From NCBI GenBank assembly GCA_016706225.1, contig JADJKB010000013.1, forward strand, positions 229,780 to 293,779: a stretch of DNA of 64,000 nt, read 5' to 3'. Positions 39,707-49,135 of this stretch are shown here, in pieces. Source of the stretch: Myxococcales bacterium (GTDB lineage Bacteria; Myxococcota_A; Polyangia; Polyangiales; Polyangiaceae). Both the position numbers and the translations under genes were made by a program. The notes under the pieces were generated by a model. The model worked only from the letters and a program-made list of their open reading frames with translations. It had not been told where the DNA came from and ran no database searches. Each line of letters starts with the position of its first letter. Position 1 is the stretch's first letter.

Positions 39707-41455
39707 ATGTCCAACCGAGCTCATCGCGCAGCGCGCGCACTGGCGATCTCGGGCGCGGCCTTCGCCCTGTCCTTCGTCGGCGTCGCTGCGGCCCAGGCGC
39801 CACGTGCGTCGCAGGCCACCGATCTCGAGCTGACGCCGCCTCCCCCCAAACCGGCTGCTGGTACCGCCGCAGACGCCGCGGTGGCACCACCTGATGCGAG
39901 CGCCGCGGCAGACCTGGTCGACGTGCCGACGCCACCGCCGCCGGAGCCTCCGCCAACGGCGAGCGCAGCGCGACCGGAGCCAGCGCCGACTGTGCCTGAA
40001 GGCGCACCGCCCGTGAGCTCGACTCCCGCGCCCGCGCCGAGCGCCGCCGCTCGCGACGCATCCGAGGTGCGGCTGGGCGATACCCCGATATTTCCGGTGC
40101 GCGTTGGTTTCCGAAACCAGAGCCCCCGGACGCGCGCCATGGCCGCCTCGGCCGCGCTGACCGCAGCCCTCAAGACCCAGAAGCCCGAAGACGTGCGAGT
40201 CGAGGAGCGCGCCGACGCGGTGATGATCTTCGCGGGCCCGAGCCCGATCATCGAGCTCTCGGCCGAGGACGCCACCGCCGCTGGCGAGGCCAACGTCAAG
40301 GACTACGCTGCGCGCGTCACCGCCAAGATCCGCGAGGCGATGCGACGCGAGCAAAACCGCAGCGCCATCGCCACCACGGTCTTCTCGCTCTCGCTGGTCG
40401 TGCTGGCGGCGCTCCTGGCGATCTACCTCTTGCGCAAGGTCGCGGAGTTCGCGGAGCGGGCGCAGAGCTACCTCATTGCGCACCCCGAGCGGGTGCCGCG
40501 ACTGCGGATCTACTCCCTCGAGGTCGTACACCCGGCGGCCCTGCGCAGCGCGCTCCTGGTGAGCTTCGGAGCCGGCCGCTTCGCCGCGCAGCTCAGCGTC
40601 ATCTACTTCTGGCTGCTCGGCTCGCTCTCGCTGTTCGACGCGACCCGGCCGTACACCGAGAAGCTCACCGCGATGGTGGTGTCGCCCATCACGAACCTGC
40701 TGGGCCGCCTGGTGGGGACGGTGCCGCTGGTCGTCGTCACGCTGCCTGCCGCGGTCGTTCTGCTGGTGGTCCTGCGGTTCATCGGCACGTTCTTCGACGC
40801 CGTCGCCCGCGGGGAGACCCGCGTGGCGTGGCTGCCCACGGAGCTCGCCGCGCCCACCAGCCTGCTCTTGCGCCTGGGGCTGGTCGCAGCGGCGCTTGCC
40901 TTCGGAGCGCCAGTGGTGACGGGCGACTCCGAGGGTGCGATGTCGCGCACCGGCAGCGTGCTGCTCGCGGCGCTCGGGCTCGGTGCCACTCCGCTCTTGG
41001 CCACGCTCCTGGTCGGAGCCGCGTTCAGCTATTCGAAGCGCTATCGGGAAGGCGACCTGATTCGCGTCGCAGGCCAGCTGGGTCGGGTGACCAAGCTCGG
41101 GATGTTGGAGGTCTCATTGCGCGCGGAAGATGGCGCCGAGCTCAGAATTCCGCACCTGGCTTCGCTGCTCAAGCCGAGCGAAACGCTCACCAGCGGTCGG
41201 GTGAGCGTGGACATCACCGTGGCGGCCGACCAGCGCGCGGCCGCGACGCGCGAGCTGCTGGCAACGGCAGCGGGCTCGTTCGGTCGCGACCTCGAGTGCC
41301 AGCTGGTGCATGCCGACGCCGACGGCTTGGTCTTCCGCGTGTCCGTCACTGCCGATGCTGAGGACGCTCCTGCGCGGTTGCTCACGCTGCTGGTCGATGC
41401 CCTCGTCGAACACGGTGTACCGCTCGGGCGGGGACGGGCCCTGGGGGGGGCGTGA
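39707..41455 (+). CDS. MscS-family mechanosensitive channel protein
   Basis: 582 residues. Signal peptide, then a Pro/Ala-rich stretch (about 40-120), a periplasmic domain, four membrane segments and finally an MscS-like beta domain (SKRYREGDLIRVAGQLGRV) and a C-terminal alpha/beta region. MscS proteins open under membrane tension to release solutes. ATG 39707 precedes the signal peptide. Stop overlaps the next start, GTG 41452 (GTGA), beginning a chain of overlapping ion-transport genes (MscS, antiporter, antiporter). Confidence 0.82.
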   Translation: MSNRAHRAARALAISGAAFALSFVGVAAAQAPRASQATDLELTPPPPKPAAGTAADAAVAPPDASAAADLVDVPTPPPPEPPPTASAARPEPAPTVPEGAPPVSSTPAPAPSAAARDASEVRLGDTPIFPVRVGFRNQSPRTRAMAASAALTAALKTQKPEDVRVEERADAVMIFAGPSPIIELSAEDATAAGEANVKDYAARVTAKIREAMRREQNRSAIATTVFSLSLVVLAALLAIYLLRKVAEFAERAQSYLIAHPERVPRLRIYSLEVVHPAALRSALLVSFGAGRFAAQLSVIYFWLLGSLSLFDATRPYTEKLTAMVVSPITNLLGRLVGTVPLVVVTLPAAVVLLVVLRFIGTFFDAVARGETRVAWLPTELAAPTSLLLRLGLVAAALAFGAPVVTGDSEGAMSRTGSVLLAALGLGATPLLATLLVGAAFSYSKRYREGDLIRVAGQLGRVTKLGMLEVSLRAEDGAELRIPHLASLLKPSETLTSGRVSVDITVAADQRAAATRELLATAAGSFGRDLECQLVHADADGLVFRVSVTADAEDAPARLLTLLVDALVEHGVPLGRGRALGGA

Positions 41456-42696
41456 GTTCGATCCTCGTTTTGGTCGGCCTGTTGGTGCTGGCGTATCTCG
41501 GAAGCATTCTCGTCGGCGGCCGCGCAATCCGCGGCTACGGACTGCCTTCCGGCGCGGAGTACGTGATCTTGGGTTTTGTGCTTGGACCGCACGCGCTCCG
41601 CGTCGTGGACCGCTCCACCCTGGCTGCTCTCGAGCCCGTTGCTCAGGTCGCGCTCGCGTGGCTGGCACTCGTCGTCGGCGTCGACTACGGCTTCGTTGGC
41701 GATCGTAGGATCCCGATGCGGCGGCTGGCGGGCGGTGTGCTCCTGTCGCTTGGATGCGCGCTCGGCGTCGCCGGGGCGTTCGCCGTCTACGCGCAGGCGT
41801 TCACGTCGCTCGCGGGCCGGCAGCTGCTGATTGCCTGCATCGGTGTCGGAGCCGTGTCGTGCGAGACAACCCGACATGCGGTTCGCTGGGTGGTCGAACG
41901 CTACGAAGCCAGCGGTCCGTTGTCTGATCTGGTCGCCGACATGGCGGACGGTGACGACGTCGTGCCCCTCGTGGCCATCACGGTTGCGTTCGCCATGGCT
42001 CCCAGCCCGGGCATCATGCAGGCCCTACCCGTGTGGGCGTTCACCGCCACGACGCTGGGCGTCGGAGTGCTCCTCGGCGCCCTCGCCTCGGCCTTGCTGC
42101 GGGTCGAGTCCAGGGTCACCGAGACATGGGGGATCTTGCTCGGTGCTGCGCTCTTCGGCATCGGCACGGCGACCCGCCTGGGGAAGTCGAGCCTGGGCCT
42201 TTTGTTCGCGCTCGGCCTGACAATCTCCGTCCTGGCCGGTCGACGCGGCGAGATCCGCACCATGCTCGATCGCACGGAGCACCCGGTGATCCTCCCGGTG
42301 CTGGTGCTGTGTGGCGCCTACCTGGATCTCAGCATCCCGGAGCGGTTGCCGATCTTGGTGTTCGTCGTGCTCTCGGCGAGGGCTGCGACCAAGTGGGTGA
42401 GCGGGCAGCTGCTCCGCCTCTCCCCGGCCGGGCGCGGCGCAGGCAGACTGCTCGGGTTCGGCATGCTGCCGTCCGGCGCCGTGACCATGGCGTTCGGCCT
42501 GGCCTTTGCCATTCGCTTCCGCGGTGAGGTGGGTCAGACGGTGCTGCTGGTAGCGACGGCGGTGACCCTCTTCGGTGAGTTGCTCGGCCCGACTTCGCTC
42601 CGGCTTGCATTGCGAGACGTCGGCGAGATCGCGGCGCCGCCTTCCTCGAGGACGGGCGCCGGGCTGAGCAGCCGTCCGCCCGCGGAGCAGAAATGA
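41452..42696 (+). CDS. Cation/proton antiporter-like membrane protein
   Basis: 414 residues and about 12 membrane segments. Short motifs such as GFVLGPHAL, VADMADGDDVVPL and LPSGAVTMAFGLAFAI fit the CPA (Na+/H+ exchanger) superfamily, although the match is looser than for the next gene. GTG start overlaps the MscS stop; its own stop overlaps the start of the second antiporter (ATGA). Two antiporter-fold genes in a row could form a heteromer; that is inference. Confidence 0.8.
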   Translation: MSSILVLVGLLVLAYLGSILVGGRAIRGYGLPSGAEYVILGFVLGPHALRVVDRSTLAALEPVAQVALAWLALVVGVDYGFVGDRRIPMRRLAGGVLLSLGCALGVAGAFAVYAQAFTSLAGRQLLIACIGVGAVSCETTRHAVRWVVERYEASGPLSDLVADMADGDDVVPLVAITVAFAMAPSPGIMQALPVWAFTATTLGVGVLLGALASALLRVESRVTETWGILLGAALFGIGTATRLGKSSLGLLFALGLTISVLAGRRGEIRTMLDRTEHPVILPVLVLCGAYLDLSIPERLPILVFVVLSARAATKWVSGQLLRLSPAGRGAGRLLGFGMLPSGAVTMAFGLAFAIRFRGEVGQTVLLVATAVTLFGELLGPTSLRLALRDVGEIAAPPSSRTGAGLSSRPPAEQK

Positions 42697-44066
42697 GCGC
42701 GCCGGCCAGCGGAAAATCCCTGACGACACGCCTCACGCAGCTCGTCACGCTGGTCGCCTTGTTCGGCTCGCTGTGGCTGGGCATCCGCATCGTCCCGGAG
42801 TTTCACGGCGCCGGGTCGCTGATCGGGGCACTGGGTTTTCTCCTGCTCGCGGGCACGTTGGCGAGCGAGCTGTGTGAGGTCGTCTCGCTGCCGCATCTCA
42901 CCGGCTACATCTTGGCGGGCGTGATCGCCGGGCCCCACATCCTGCATTTGCTCGACCACGAGACCGTGTCCCGACTATCCATCGTCAACACGCTGGCCAT
43001 CGCGCTGATCTCTCTGGCAGGCGGCGCCGAGCTGGTAATCGGAGACCTGCGCAAGGCCGCCAAGAGTCTGCTCTCGGCAACGCTGTTCCAGTCCTTACTG
43101 GTGTTCGTGCTGTCGGCGGCGATGTTCATGGCCATCGCCCGCTTCATCCCGTTCACCCGTGAAATGCCCTCGGCGGGGGTGTTTGCTGTCGCGTTGCTGT
43201 GGGGTGTCTTGGCCGTGAGCCGCAGCCCCTCGGCAGTCCTGGCCATCCTGAGTCAGACCCGTGCGCGTGGCCCCGTCGCGAGCTTCAGCCTGGCGTTCGT
43301 GATGTCTTCGAACGTCGTGGTGCTGGTGATGCTGGCGTTCGGCATGATGTTCGCGCGCCAGCTCCTGGTCCCCGGCGCCGAGGCATCGTTCGAAGACTTC
43401 GAGGTTCTGGGTAATCAACTGCTCGGCAGCGCATCCCTCGGCACTTCCCTCGGCCTGCTCTTGGCCCTCTACCTGCGCTTCGTCGGCTCCCAGCTCACGG
43501 TCGTGCTCCTGGCGCTCGGATATGGCCTGACTGAGGGGCTGCACTATCTACACTTCGATCCGATGCTGACCTTCCTGATCGCCGGCTTCGTGGTGCGGAA
43601 CTTCTCCGCGCAGGGCACCAAGCTCCTGACGGCGGTCGAGCAGACCAGCTCGATCGTCTTCGTCGTCTTCTTTGCGGCGGCGGGAGCACACCTCGACATT
43701 CCGCTGCTCGCCTCGTTGTGGCCGCTGGCGCTGGCGCTCGGGGGCGGCCGCGCGCTCGCGACCTGGATCGCCCACCGCATCGGCGGGCGGGTGGCGAAGG
43801 ACTCGCCGATGGTACGCCGCTGGGGCTGGGCCGCCCTCGTCCCCCAAGCCGGCCTGACGATCGGCTTTCTGGTGGTCATCTCCCGGGTATTTCCGGCCTT
43901 CGGCCCGGAGTTCGCCTCGCTCTGCATCGCCATCGTCACGGTCAACGAGGTGGTCGGGCCGATCTTGTTCAAGCTCGCGCTCGATCGCAGTGGTGAAACC
44001 GCGCCAGAGGCCCGAGAAATCAACGCGCCTCCGGCTCCGACCGAGCAGCCGGCGACCCCGATGTGA
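42693..44066 (+). CDS. Kef-type cation/proton antiporter
   Basis: 457 residues with about 12 membrane segments. HLTGYILAGVIAGPHIL is the characteristic first transport motif of CPA2/Kef-type antiporters, and a second inverted repeat follows (GFVVRNFSAQGTKLL). It lacks a TrkA-N or USP domain at the C-terminus, so regulation would have to come from other proteins. Coupled by ATGA to the preceding antiporter-like gene, third in the MscS-antiporter-antiporter chain. Confidence 0.9.
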   Translation: MSAPASGKSLTTRLTQLVTLVALFGSLWLGIRIVPEFHGAGSLIGALGFLLLAGTLASELCEVVSLPHLTGYILAGVIAGPHILHLLDHETVSRLSIVNTLAIALISLAGGAELVIGDLRKAAKSLLSATLFQSLLVFVLSAAMFMAIARFIPFTREMPSAGVFAVALLWGVLAVSRSPSAVLAILSQTRARGPVASFSLAFVMSSNVVVLVMLAFGMMFARQLLVPGAEASFEDFEVLGNQLLGSASLGTSLGLLLALYLRFVGSQLTVVLLALGYGLTEGLHYLHFDPMLTFLIAGFVVRNFSAQGTKLLTAVEQTSSIVFVVFFAAAGAHLDIPLLASLWPLALALGGGRALATWIAHRIGGRVAKDSPMVRRWGWAALVPQAGLTIGFLVVISRVFPAFGPEFASLCIAIVTVNEVVGPILFKLALDRSGETAPEAREINAPPAPTEQPATPM

Positions 44067-44109
44067 GTGGGTTCGCCTCACGGCGGACCCCGTGTAGTAT
44101 CTCGGCCCC

Positions 44110-44814
44110 ATGTCGCTCGTGCGCTGTTCGAACCTCCACCTCGCCCTTCCCCTTGCGCTGCTCATCCTCGCGGCGTGCAACCAGAAGGATCCGAAAAAAT
44201 GCGAGGAGGCCCAGAGTGTGATCCGCCAGGGGATCTTGGCGGAGGATTTTGCTTCCGCGCGCCAGTGGCGTGATTACGCCTATCGGCACTGCGCGGAGCG
44301 CAGCGCTCTGGATGCTCTGGACAAGGACATCGTCGAGAAAGAGGCCGAGACCAACACCAAGAAGGCGGCGGCCGAGGCCAATCGCCAGGCGACCGCGCAG
44401 CTCATCAAAGTGTTCAGCGAGTGGGTCGGCACTCACAAGGGCAATCCCACCTCGGCGGCCGTCAACGTGACCTGCCAGGAACCCGCCGATCCCAAACACG
44501 AGAAAGATCGCTGGTGCTCCCGCGAGCGCGCCGCCGGCGAGCACAAACTCCGAGTGAGTTACTGGGAGGCCACGCCGGAGGTATTCGAGTTCTCCACTCT
44601 GAGCCCGGGCGACGTGACCTGCGAGGCGCTCGGCGGTGGCACCACGTTGAAGAGCGCCCACAACGGTGCGCTGGTTCACTGCGCGCTCAGTGGGGGTGCG
44701 GTGGCCGGGACTCAGGCGCTGATGGTGCGCACGGCGCAGGGGACCTGGGTCAGCGTGTTTTCTCCCAGCTATCCCGAAAAGAACGAGGCGTTCCGCCGGC
44801 GCCTCAACATGTAG
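44110..44814 (+). CDS. Lipoprotein of unknown function
   Basis: 234 residues: signal peptide, lipobox LAAC, a helical region (about 20-110, with KKAAAEANRQATAQLIKV) and a C-terminal beta part containing several Cys (NVTCQEPADP, DRWCSRE, DVTCEALGG, LVHCALSGG). No family recognised. The four spaced cysteines could form disulfides in the periplasm. It lies between the antiporter chain and the permease-UspA gene on the same strand, with 43 and 6 bases separating it from its neighbours. Confidence 0.72.
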   Translation: MSLVRCSNLHLALPLALLILAACNQKDPKKCEEAQSVIRQGILAEDFASARQWRDYAYRHCAERSALDALDKDIVEKEAETNTKKAAAEANRQATAQLIKVFSEWVGTHKGNPTSAAVNVTCQEPADPKHEKDRWCSRERAAGEHKLRVSYWEATPEVFEFSTLSPGDVTCEALGGGTTLKSAHNGALVHCALSGGAVAGTQALMVRTAQGTWVSVFSPSYPEKNEAFRRRLNM

Positions 44815-44820
44815 TCCGCG

Positions 44821-47067
44821 TTGGAAGCTGCTCCCGAATCGACCGCACTCGGTCCGCCGCCGGCGGAGCGAACCCTCGGGCTCTTGGCCGCTACCGGCAT
44901 CGGCGTCGGCGCCATCGTTGGCGGTGGATTCATCGTCCTGGCCGGCGCGGCGTTCCGCGCGGCGGGGCCCGCCGCACTGCTCGCGTTCGCCCTGAACGGC
45001 GCCATCGCCGCCGTAACGGCGCTCTCGTTCGCGGAGCTCGGCACCGCCTTCCCCGAGTCGGGCGGAGCCTACGTCTTTGCAAAGAAGATCCTCTCGGTGC
45101 GCGCGGCGTTCGCCGTCGGCTGGGTGCTTTGGTTCGCGTACATCGTCGGCGCCGTGCTCTACGCCCTCGGTTTTGCCGCGTTCTTCTCGGAGCTGTGCGC
45201 CGACGCCTGGCGTGCGACCGGCAGCCAGGCGCCCGCGTTCTTGACCGGTCGCCGCGCGGTGCTCGTGCTCTCGGTCTTGGCGTCCGGCGGATACACCTTC
45301 GCGCTGTCGCGCCACTCGACCGGTGGTGGGCAGTGGCCGACCATCGGAAAGCTGATCGTCTTCGGCGTGCTGATCGCCGGCGGGCTCTGGGCCCTGGGTG
45401 TGCGAAAGGGCGACCCAATCGCCGCCGATCTGTCCCCGTTCATGCCCAACGGCCTGCTCGGTGTGTTCACCGCGATGGGCACCACCTTCGCCGCCTCGCA
45501 GGGCTTCGAGCTGGTCTCCGCAGTCGGCGGTGAAATCCGCGACCCACTGAAGAACGTCCCGCGCGCCACCCTGCTCTGCCTCGGGGCGAGCTTGCTCATC
45601 TATCTGCCGTTGCTCTTCATCGTCGCCACCGCGGGCACACCCGCCGGCACCACGATCGCAGCCATGTCGGAGAAAAACCCCGACACCGTCACCGCGCTGG
45701 CCGCCCGGGAGTATCTCGGTTCGTTTGGCTACCTCCTGGTGATGGTGGCCGCGGTGCTCTCCACCCTCTCGGCACTGCAGGCGTGCTTGCTCGCAGCGTC
45801 GCGGGTTGCGTTCACGATGGCCATCGACCGCACGCTGCCGAGTCTCCTGGGAGAGCGGCACCCGACCCGCGGCACTCCCGTGATGGCGCTCTACGCCACG
45901 CTGCTCGCGGTGACTGCGATCTCGTTCATGGTGCCGAACCTCGCCGCCGCGGGTTCTGCCGCGGGCCTGATCTTTCTGGTGTCCTTCGCGCTGGCGCACT
46001 GGACGGCGTATCTCGCCCGCCGCCGAGGCGGCGCGCCGGAGGGGGCCTTCCGTGCACCGTTCTTCCCGCTCGTCCCCGTCGTCGGCGGAGTGTGCTGCGT
46101 CGCGCTCAGCTTGTTTCAGGCAGTCGCCGAGCCCGCGGCCGGCGCCGTCAGCGCCATCTGGTTGGGGCTGGGTGTCCTGCTCTACATCGGCGCGTTCAGC
46201 TCGCGGGCTCAGATGGCCGACGCCCGGGCCGAGGCCCGCGACCCGGAGCTGCTCAAGCTTCGCGGACGCTCGCCGCTGGTGCTCGTCCCGGTGGCGAACC
46301 CCGACAGCGCCGCGGGCCTGGTCGAGGTCGCCAGCGCGCTCTCGCCGCCAGACGTCGGCCGAGTCTTGCTGCTCAGCGTCGTGAAAAAGCCCCAAGGCGC
46401 GAGCGACACCCCGCCGCTCTCGCTGGTCCGCGCTCAAGACGTGCTGGTCGAAGCGCTCACCCGCGCCATGGGCCGCGGGCACAGCCCGGAAGCGCTGATG
46501 ACGATCGCCGACGCACCTTGGACCGAGATCGAGCGCATCGCCCGCACGCGTCAGTGCGAGGCGGTCTTGCTCGGGCTGACGCGGCTCGACGAGACGCGGA
46601 CGCTCAACGAGCTCGAGTCGCTGCTCAACCAAGTGGACTGCGACGTCGCGGTGCTCAATGCACCCCCAGGTTTCGAGCTGGCCGCGGCCCGACGCATTCT
46701 GGTGCCCGTCGGCGGCCGAGGTCGACAGCACAACCTGCGCGCTCGCCTGCTCGGCAGTTTGTCGCGCGGCAGCAGGCGCGAGGTCAGCTTTCTGCGTGTG
46801 CTCGCCGAGAGCACCCCCGACCCAGTGCTGCGGGAAGCCGAGCAGAGCCTCGCCCGGCTCGCCCACGACGAGGCCGGTGGCAGGCCGAAAGCGCTGGTGG
46901 TGAAGGCCGACGACTCGGTGCAGGCCGTGGTCGAGCTGGCTGCCGACACCGATCTGCTGGTGCTCGGCCTACCTCGCGTGGCTGGCAAGGCCTTGTTCGG
47001 TGAGTTCGCTCTCAACGTCGCTCGCGGCGCCCGCTGCGCGACCATCATGCTCAGCCAAGGCCGGTGA
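44821..47067 (+). CDS. APC-family amino acid permease with two UspA-like domains
   Basis: 748 residues from TTG 44821, six bases after the previous stop. Residues about 15-460 are an amino acid/polyamine/cation permease with 12 membrane segments (GVGAIVGGGFIVLAGAAF at the first helix, SFAELGTAFPESGGAYVF). About 470-620 and 630-748 are two universal-stress-protein-like alpha/beta domains in the cytoplasm (VLVPVANPDSAAGLVEVAS, ILVPVGGRGRQHNL). Such fusions suggest transport controlled by nucleotide or stress signals. The substrate cannot be predicted. Confidence 0.88.
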   Translation: MEAAPESTALGPPPAERTLGLLAATGIGVGAIVGGGFIVLAGAAFRAAGPAALLAFALNGAIAAVTALSFAELGTAFPESGGAYVFAKKILSVRAAFAVGWVLWFAYIVGAVLYALGFAAFFSELCADAWRATGSQAPAFLTGRRAVLVLSVLASGGYTFALSRHSTGGGQWPTIGKLIVFGVLIAGGLWALGVRKGDPIAADLSPFMPNGLLGVFTAMGTTFAASQGFELVSAVGGEIRDPLKNVPRATLLCLGASLLIYLPLLFIVATAGTPAGTTIAAMSEKNPDTVTALAAREYLGSFGYLLVMVAAVLSTLSALQACLLAASRVAFTMAIDRTLPSLLGERHPTRGTPVMALYATLLAVTAISFMVPNLAAAGSAAGLIFLVSFALAHWTAYLARRRGGAPEGAFRAPFFPLVPVVGGVCCVALSLFQAVAEPAAGAVSAIWLGLGVLLYIGAFSSRAQMADARAEARDPELLKLRGRSPLVLVPVANPDSAAGLVEVASALSPPDVGRVLLLSVVKKPQGASDTPPLSLVRAQDVLVEALTRAMGRGHSPEALMTIADAPWTEIERIARTRQCEAVLLGLTRLDETRTLNELESLLNQVDCDVAVLNAPPGFELAAARRILVPVGGRGRQHNLRARLLGSLSRGSRREVSFLRVLAESTPDPVLREAEQSLARLAHDEAGGRPKALVVKADDSVQAVVELAADTDLLVLGLPRVAGKALFGEFALNVARGARCATIMLSQGR

Positions 47068-47086
47068 CGGCGAACGGTTGACCGAT

Positions 47087-49075
47087 TCAGCCCGCCCGCT
47101 CTGTCGACCCAACCGCGTCCGCTCCGGCGCGCCGGCCCTCGACGATGCCGCCGTCGGCGCTCATCGCGATCACCATGCCGACGTCGGCGAACAAACTCAC
47201 GATGGGCGCCACCCAATCGGGATCTTGCCACACGGGCTGGAAGAACTCGGCCCCCGGCTCACGCATGAAGATACACCCGGCACCGCTGGCCCAGATGCGA
47301 CCGGCGACGTCGACCGCCGCCGCCGGGAGATCTGGCTTGCCCTTCAAGAACCAGTGGCTCGCGCCGTTGTCGTCCACACAAACCACGAGACCTTCGCTGC
47401 CGGTAGCGACACCCAGCCGCCGATCGGCGCGCCCCGCGCACGAGAGCAGCGCACGGACCCGCGGAATGTCGAGCATGTCCACCTGCCAAAGCAGCGGGTA
47501 GTAGAGCGCCGCGAACCCGGCGCCATCGGAGCGTCGACCCGCGATCAACCAGCGATCGTCACCCACGCGCGCCACCGAGCTGACGCGCGCGACTTCGTCG
47601 AGCCGGAGCGGCTTGAGCCAACGCCGCGACGAGAGCGCATACAGCACCGGGGGGCGGTTGTCGGACTCTCCGACCACCACGGCCAGGTCGGCGAATTCGC
47701 CGCTGGCGTACGCAAAGCTCACCTCGGGGGACGGACCTCGCACGACCTCCGACACTCCGTCCGCGGAGTAGGTCGCGAGCGTTGCCTGATCCCCGCCGAC
47801 CAACCAGCTGCCCGCCGACACGCGCTGCACGAAGCGGATCCCGCGCTCGTTCGGCAGTTCATCCATCGGCGATGCCAACCAGCCGGTGCCGTTCCAGAAC
47901 CGCAGCCCGTGGTTGGTCGCCGCCAGGCATCGCCCATCGCCATCCCAGGCCACGCTGCGTACCACATGGTCGTCGCCCGGTCGGTGGCGCACCGTCCAGT
48001 TCCACGCGGTCTGAGCCTCGACCGGAGGCTGAACCACCGGCGCAATGCTCTCAGCTCGGCGTGAGGATGCCGAGCGCGGGCCACCCTTGAGCCAGGGCAG
48101 GACCATCGACGCGAACATCTGCGCGGTGCGCGGGCGGTCTTCCGGACGGGACGCGGTCGCCAGCCTGAGCGCCAGATCGATGCCGGCGCAGGCCGCGGGT
48201 TGCTCGCGCAGATCCGGGTTCAACATGCTCGACTCGAGCACGCTCGTGCGCTCGGGTGCCCGGATGAGCGCCAGCGAGTCCATTGCCACGCGGGTGGGAA
48301 AGAGGCCGCGGCCGGTGAGCATGAAATACAGATCGACGGCGAAGGTGAAGACGTCGCTCCAGGTCCCGATGCGGCGGTCGTCGAGGGCCGCTTGTTCGGG
48401 TGGGGCATAGCCCACCGTGCCGACGACGATCCCGCCGAAGGTTGCGTTCATGCCGATCGGGCGCGCCAGACCAAAATCGGTGATCTTGAAGATCTCGCTG
48501 TCACCGTAGCCGCAGCAGAGCACGTTGTTCGGCGTGAGATCTCGGTGGATCACCCCCACCTCGTGCACCGCGTCGATGCCCTTGGCCATGCACTCTACCG
48601 CCAGCGCCGCGCGAGCCGCGTCGAAGGCATAACCGGTCTTGTCGACGCTGTAGGCCACCCGCTCCGTGAGCGTCGTACCCTCTGCGCCACCGTGCACGTA
48701 CTCGAGGGCGAGCCACGGCAGCTCGAGGGTGCGGCCGCCGTAGATCACCGGCAGCACGCCGGCGTCGATCATCCGCACCACGAAGGGCGTAGGCGGCACG
48801 CGGCTGTTGAGCCGCGCCAGGGCGGTCGCTTCTTTGTCGACGACGAGCTTGGCCGTGTCGCCGGCTTGCCTCACGTAGTGCGGTTTCAGCAGCTTCAGCA
48901 CCACGGGCGATTTCCCGTCCCGCGAGTGCCGCATGCCGAAATAGGCAATGCCCATGGCGCCAGTCCCGAGCATGGACCCGAGGCGAAACGTCACTCCGGG
49001 CTCGCGCTGCGACGTGATCTCTTGCTGCGCGAGCACGCTCAGCGACTCGTCGTTGTCAGGGATCTGGAGCACCAC
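47087..49075 (-). CDS. Ser/Thr kinase-like protein with C-terminal beta-propeller
   Basis: 662 residues. Kinase domain about 30-300: glycine loop GTGAMG, Lys61, HRDLTPNNVL (Asp179) and DFGLARP are present, so it should be active, although the usual Lys after HRDL is replaced by Thr-Pro. The C-terminal half has seven or so repeated beta-blades (WDGDGRCLAATNHGLRFWNG type), which fits a WD-like propeller. No signal peptide or membrane segment is seen. Hanks-type kinases of this layout are abundant in myxobacteria. GTG start at 49075; the second codon is also GTG. Confidence 0.87.
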   Translation of the reverse strand: MVLQIPDNDESLSVLAQQEITSQREPGVTFRLGSMLGTGAMGIAYFGMRHSRDGKSPVVLKLLKPHYVRQAGDTAKLVVDKEATALARLNSRVPPTPFVVRMIDAGVLPVIYGGRTLELPWLALEYVHGGAEGTTLTERVAYSVDKTGYAFDAARAALAVECMAKGIDAVHEVGVIHRDLTPNNVLCCGYGDSEIFKITDFGLARPIGMNATFGGIVVGTVGYAPPEQAALDDRRIGTWSDVFTFAVDLYFMLTGRGLFPTRVAMDSLALIRAPERTSVLESSMLNPDLREQPAACAGIDLALRLATASRPEDRPRTAQMFASMVLPWLKGGPRSASSRRAESIAPVVQPPVEAQTAWNWTVRHRPGDDHVVRSVAWDGDGRCLAATNHGLRFWNGTGWLASPMDELPNERGIRFVQRVSAGSWLVGGDQATLATYSADGVSEVVRGPSPEVSFAYASGEFADLAVVVGESDNRPPVLYALSSRRWLKPLRLDEVARVSSVARVGDDRWLIAGRRSDGAGFAALYYPLLWQVDMLDIPRVRALLSCAGRADRRLGVATGSEGLVVCVDDNGASHWFLKGKPDLPAAAVDVAGRIWASGAGCIFMREPGAEFFQPVWQDPDWVAPIVSLFADVGMVIAMSADGGIVEGRRAGADAVGSTERAG

Positions 49076-49135
49076 GGCGGCGGGAGGATAGCTTCGCTTC
49101 GGGCGCAGCGTCCATCCGTGATTCCTGAAACCGCC

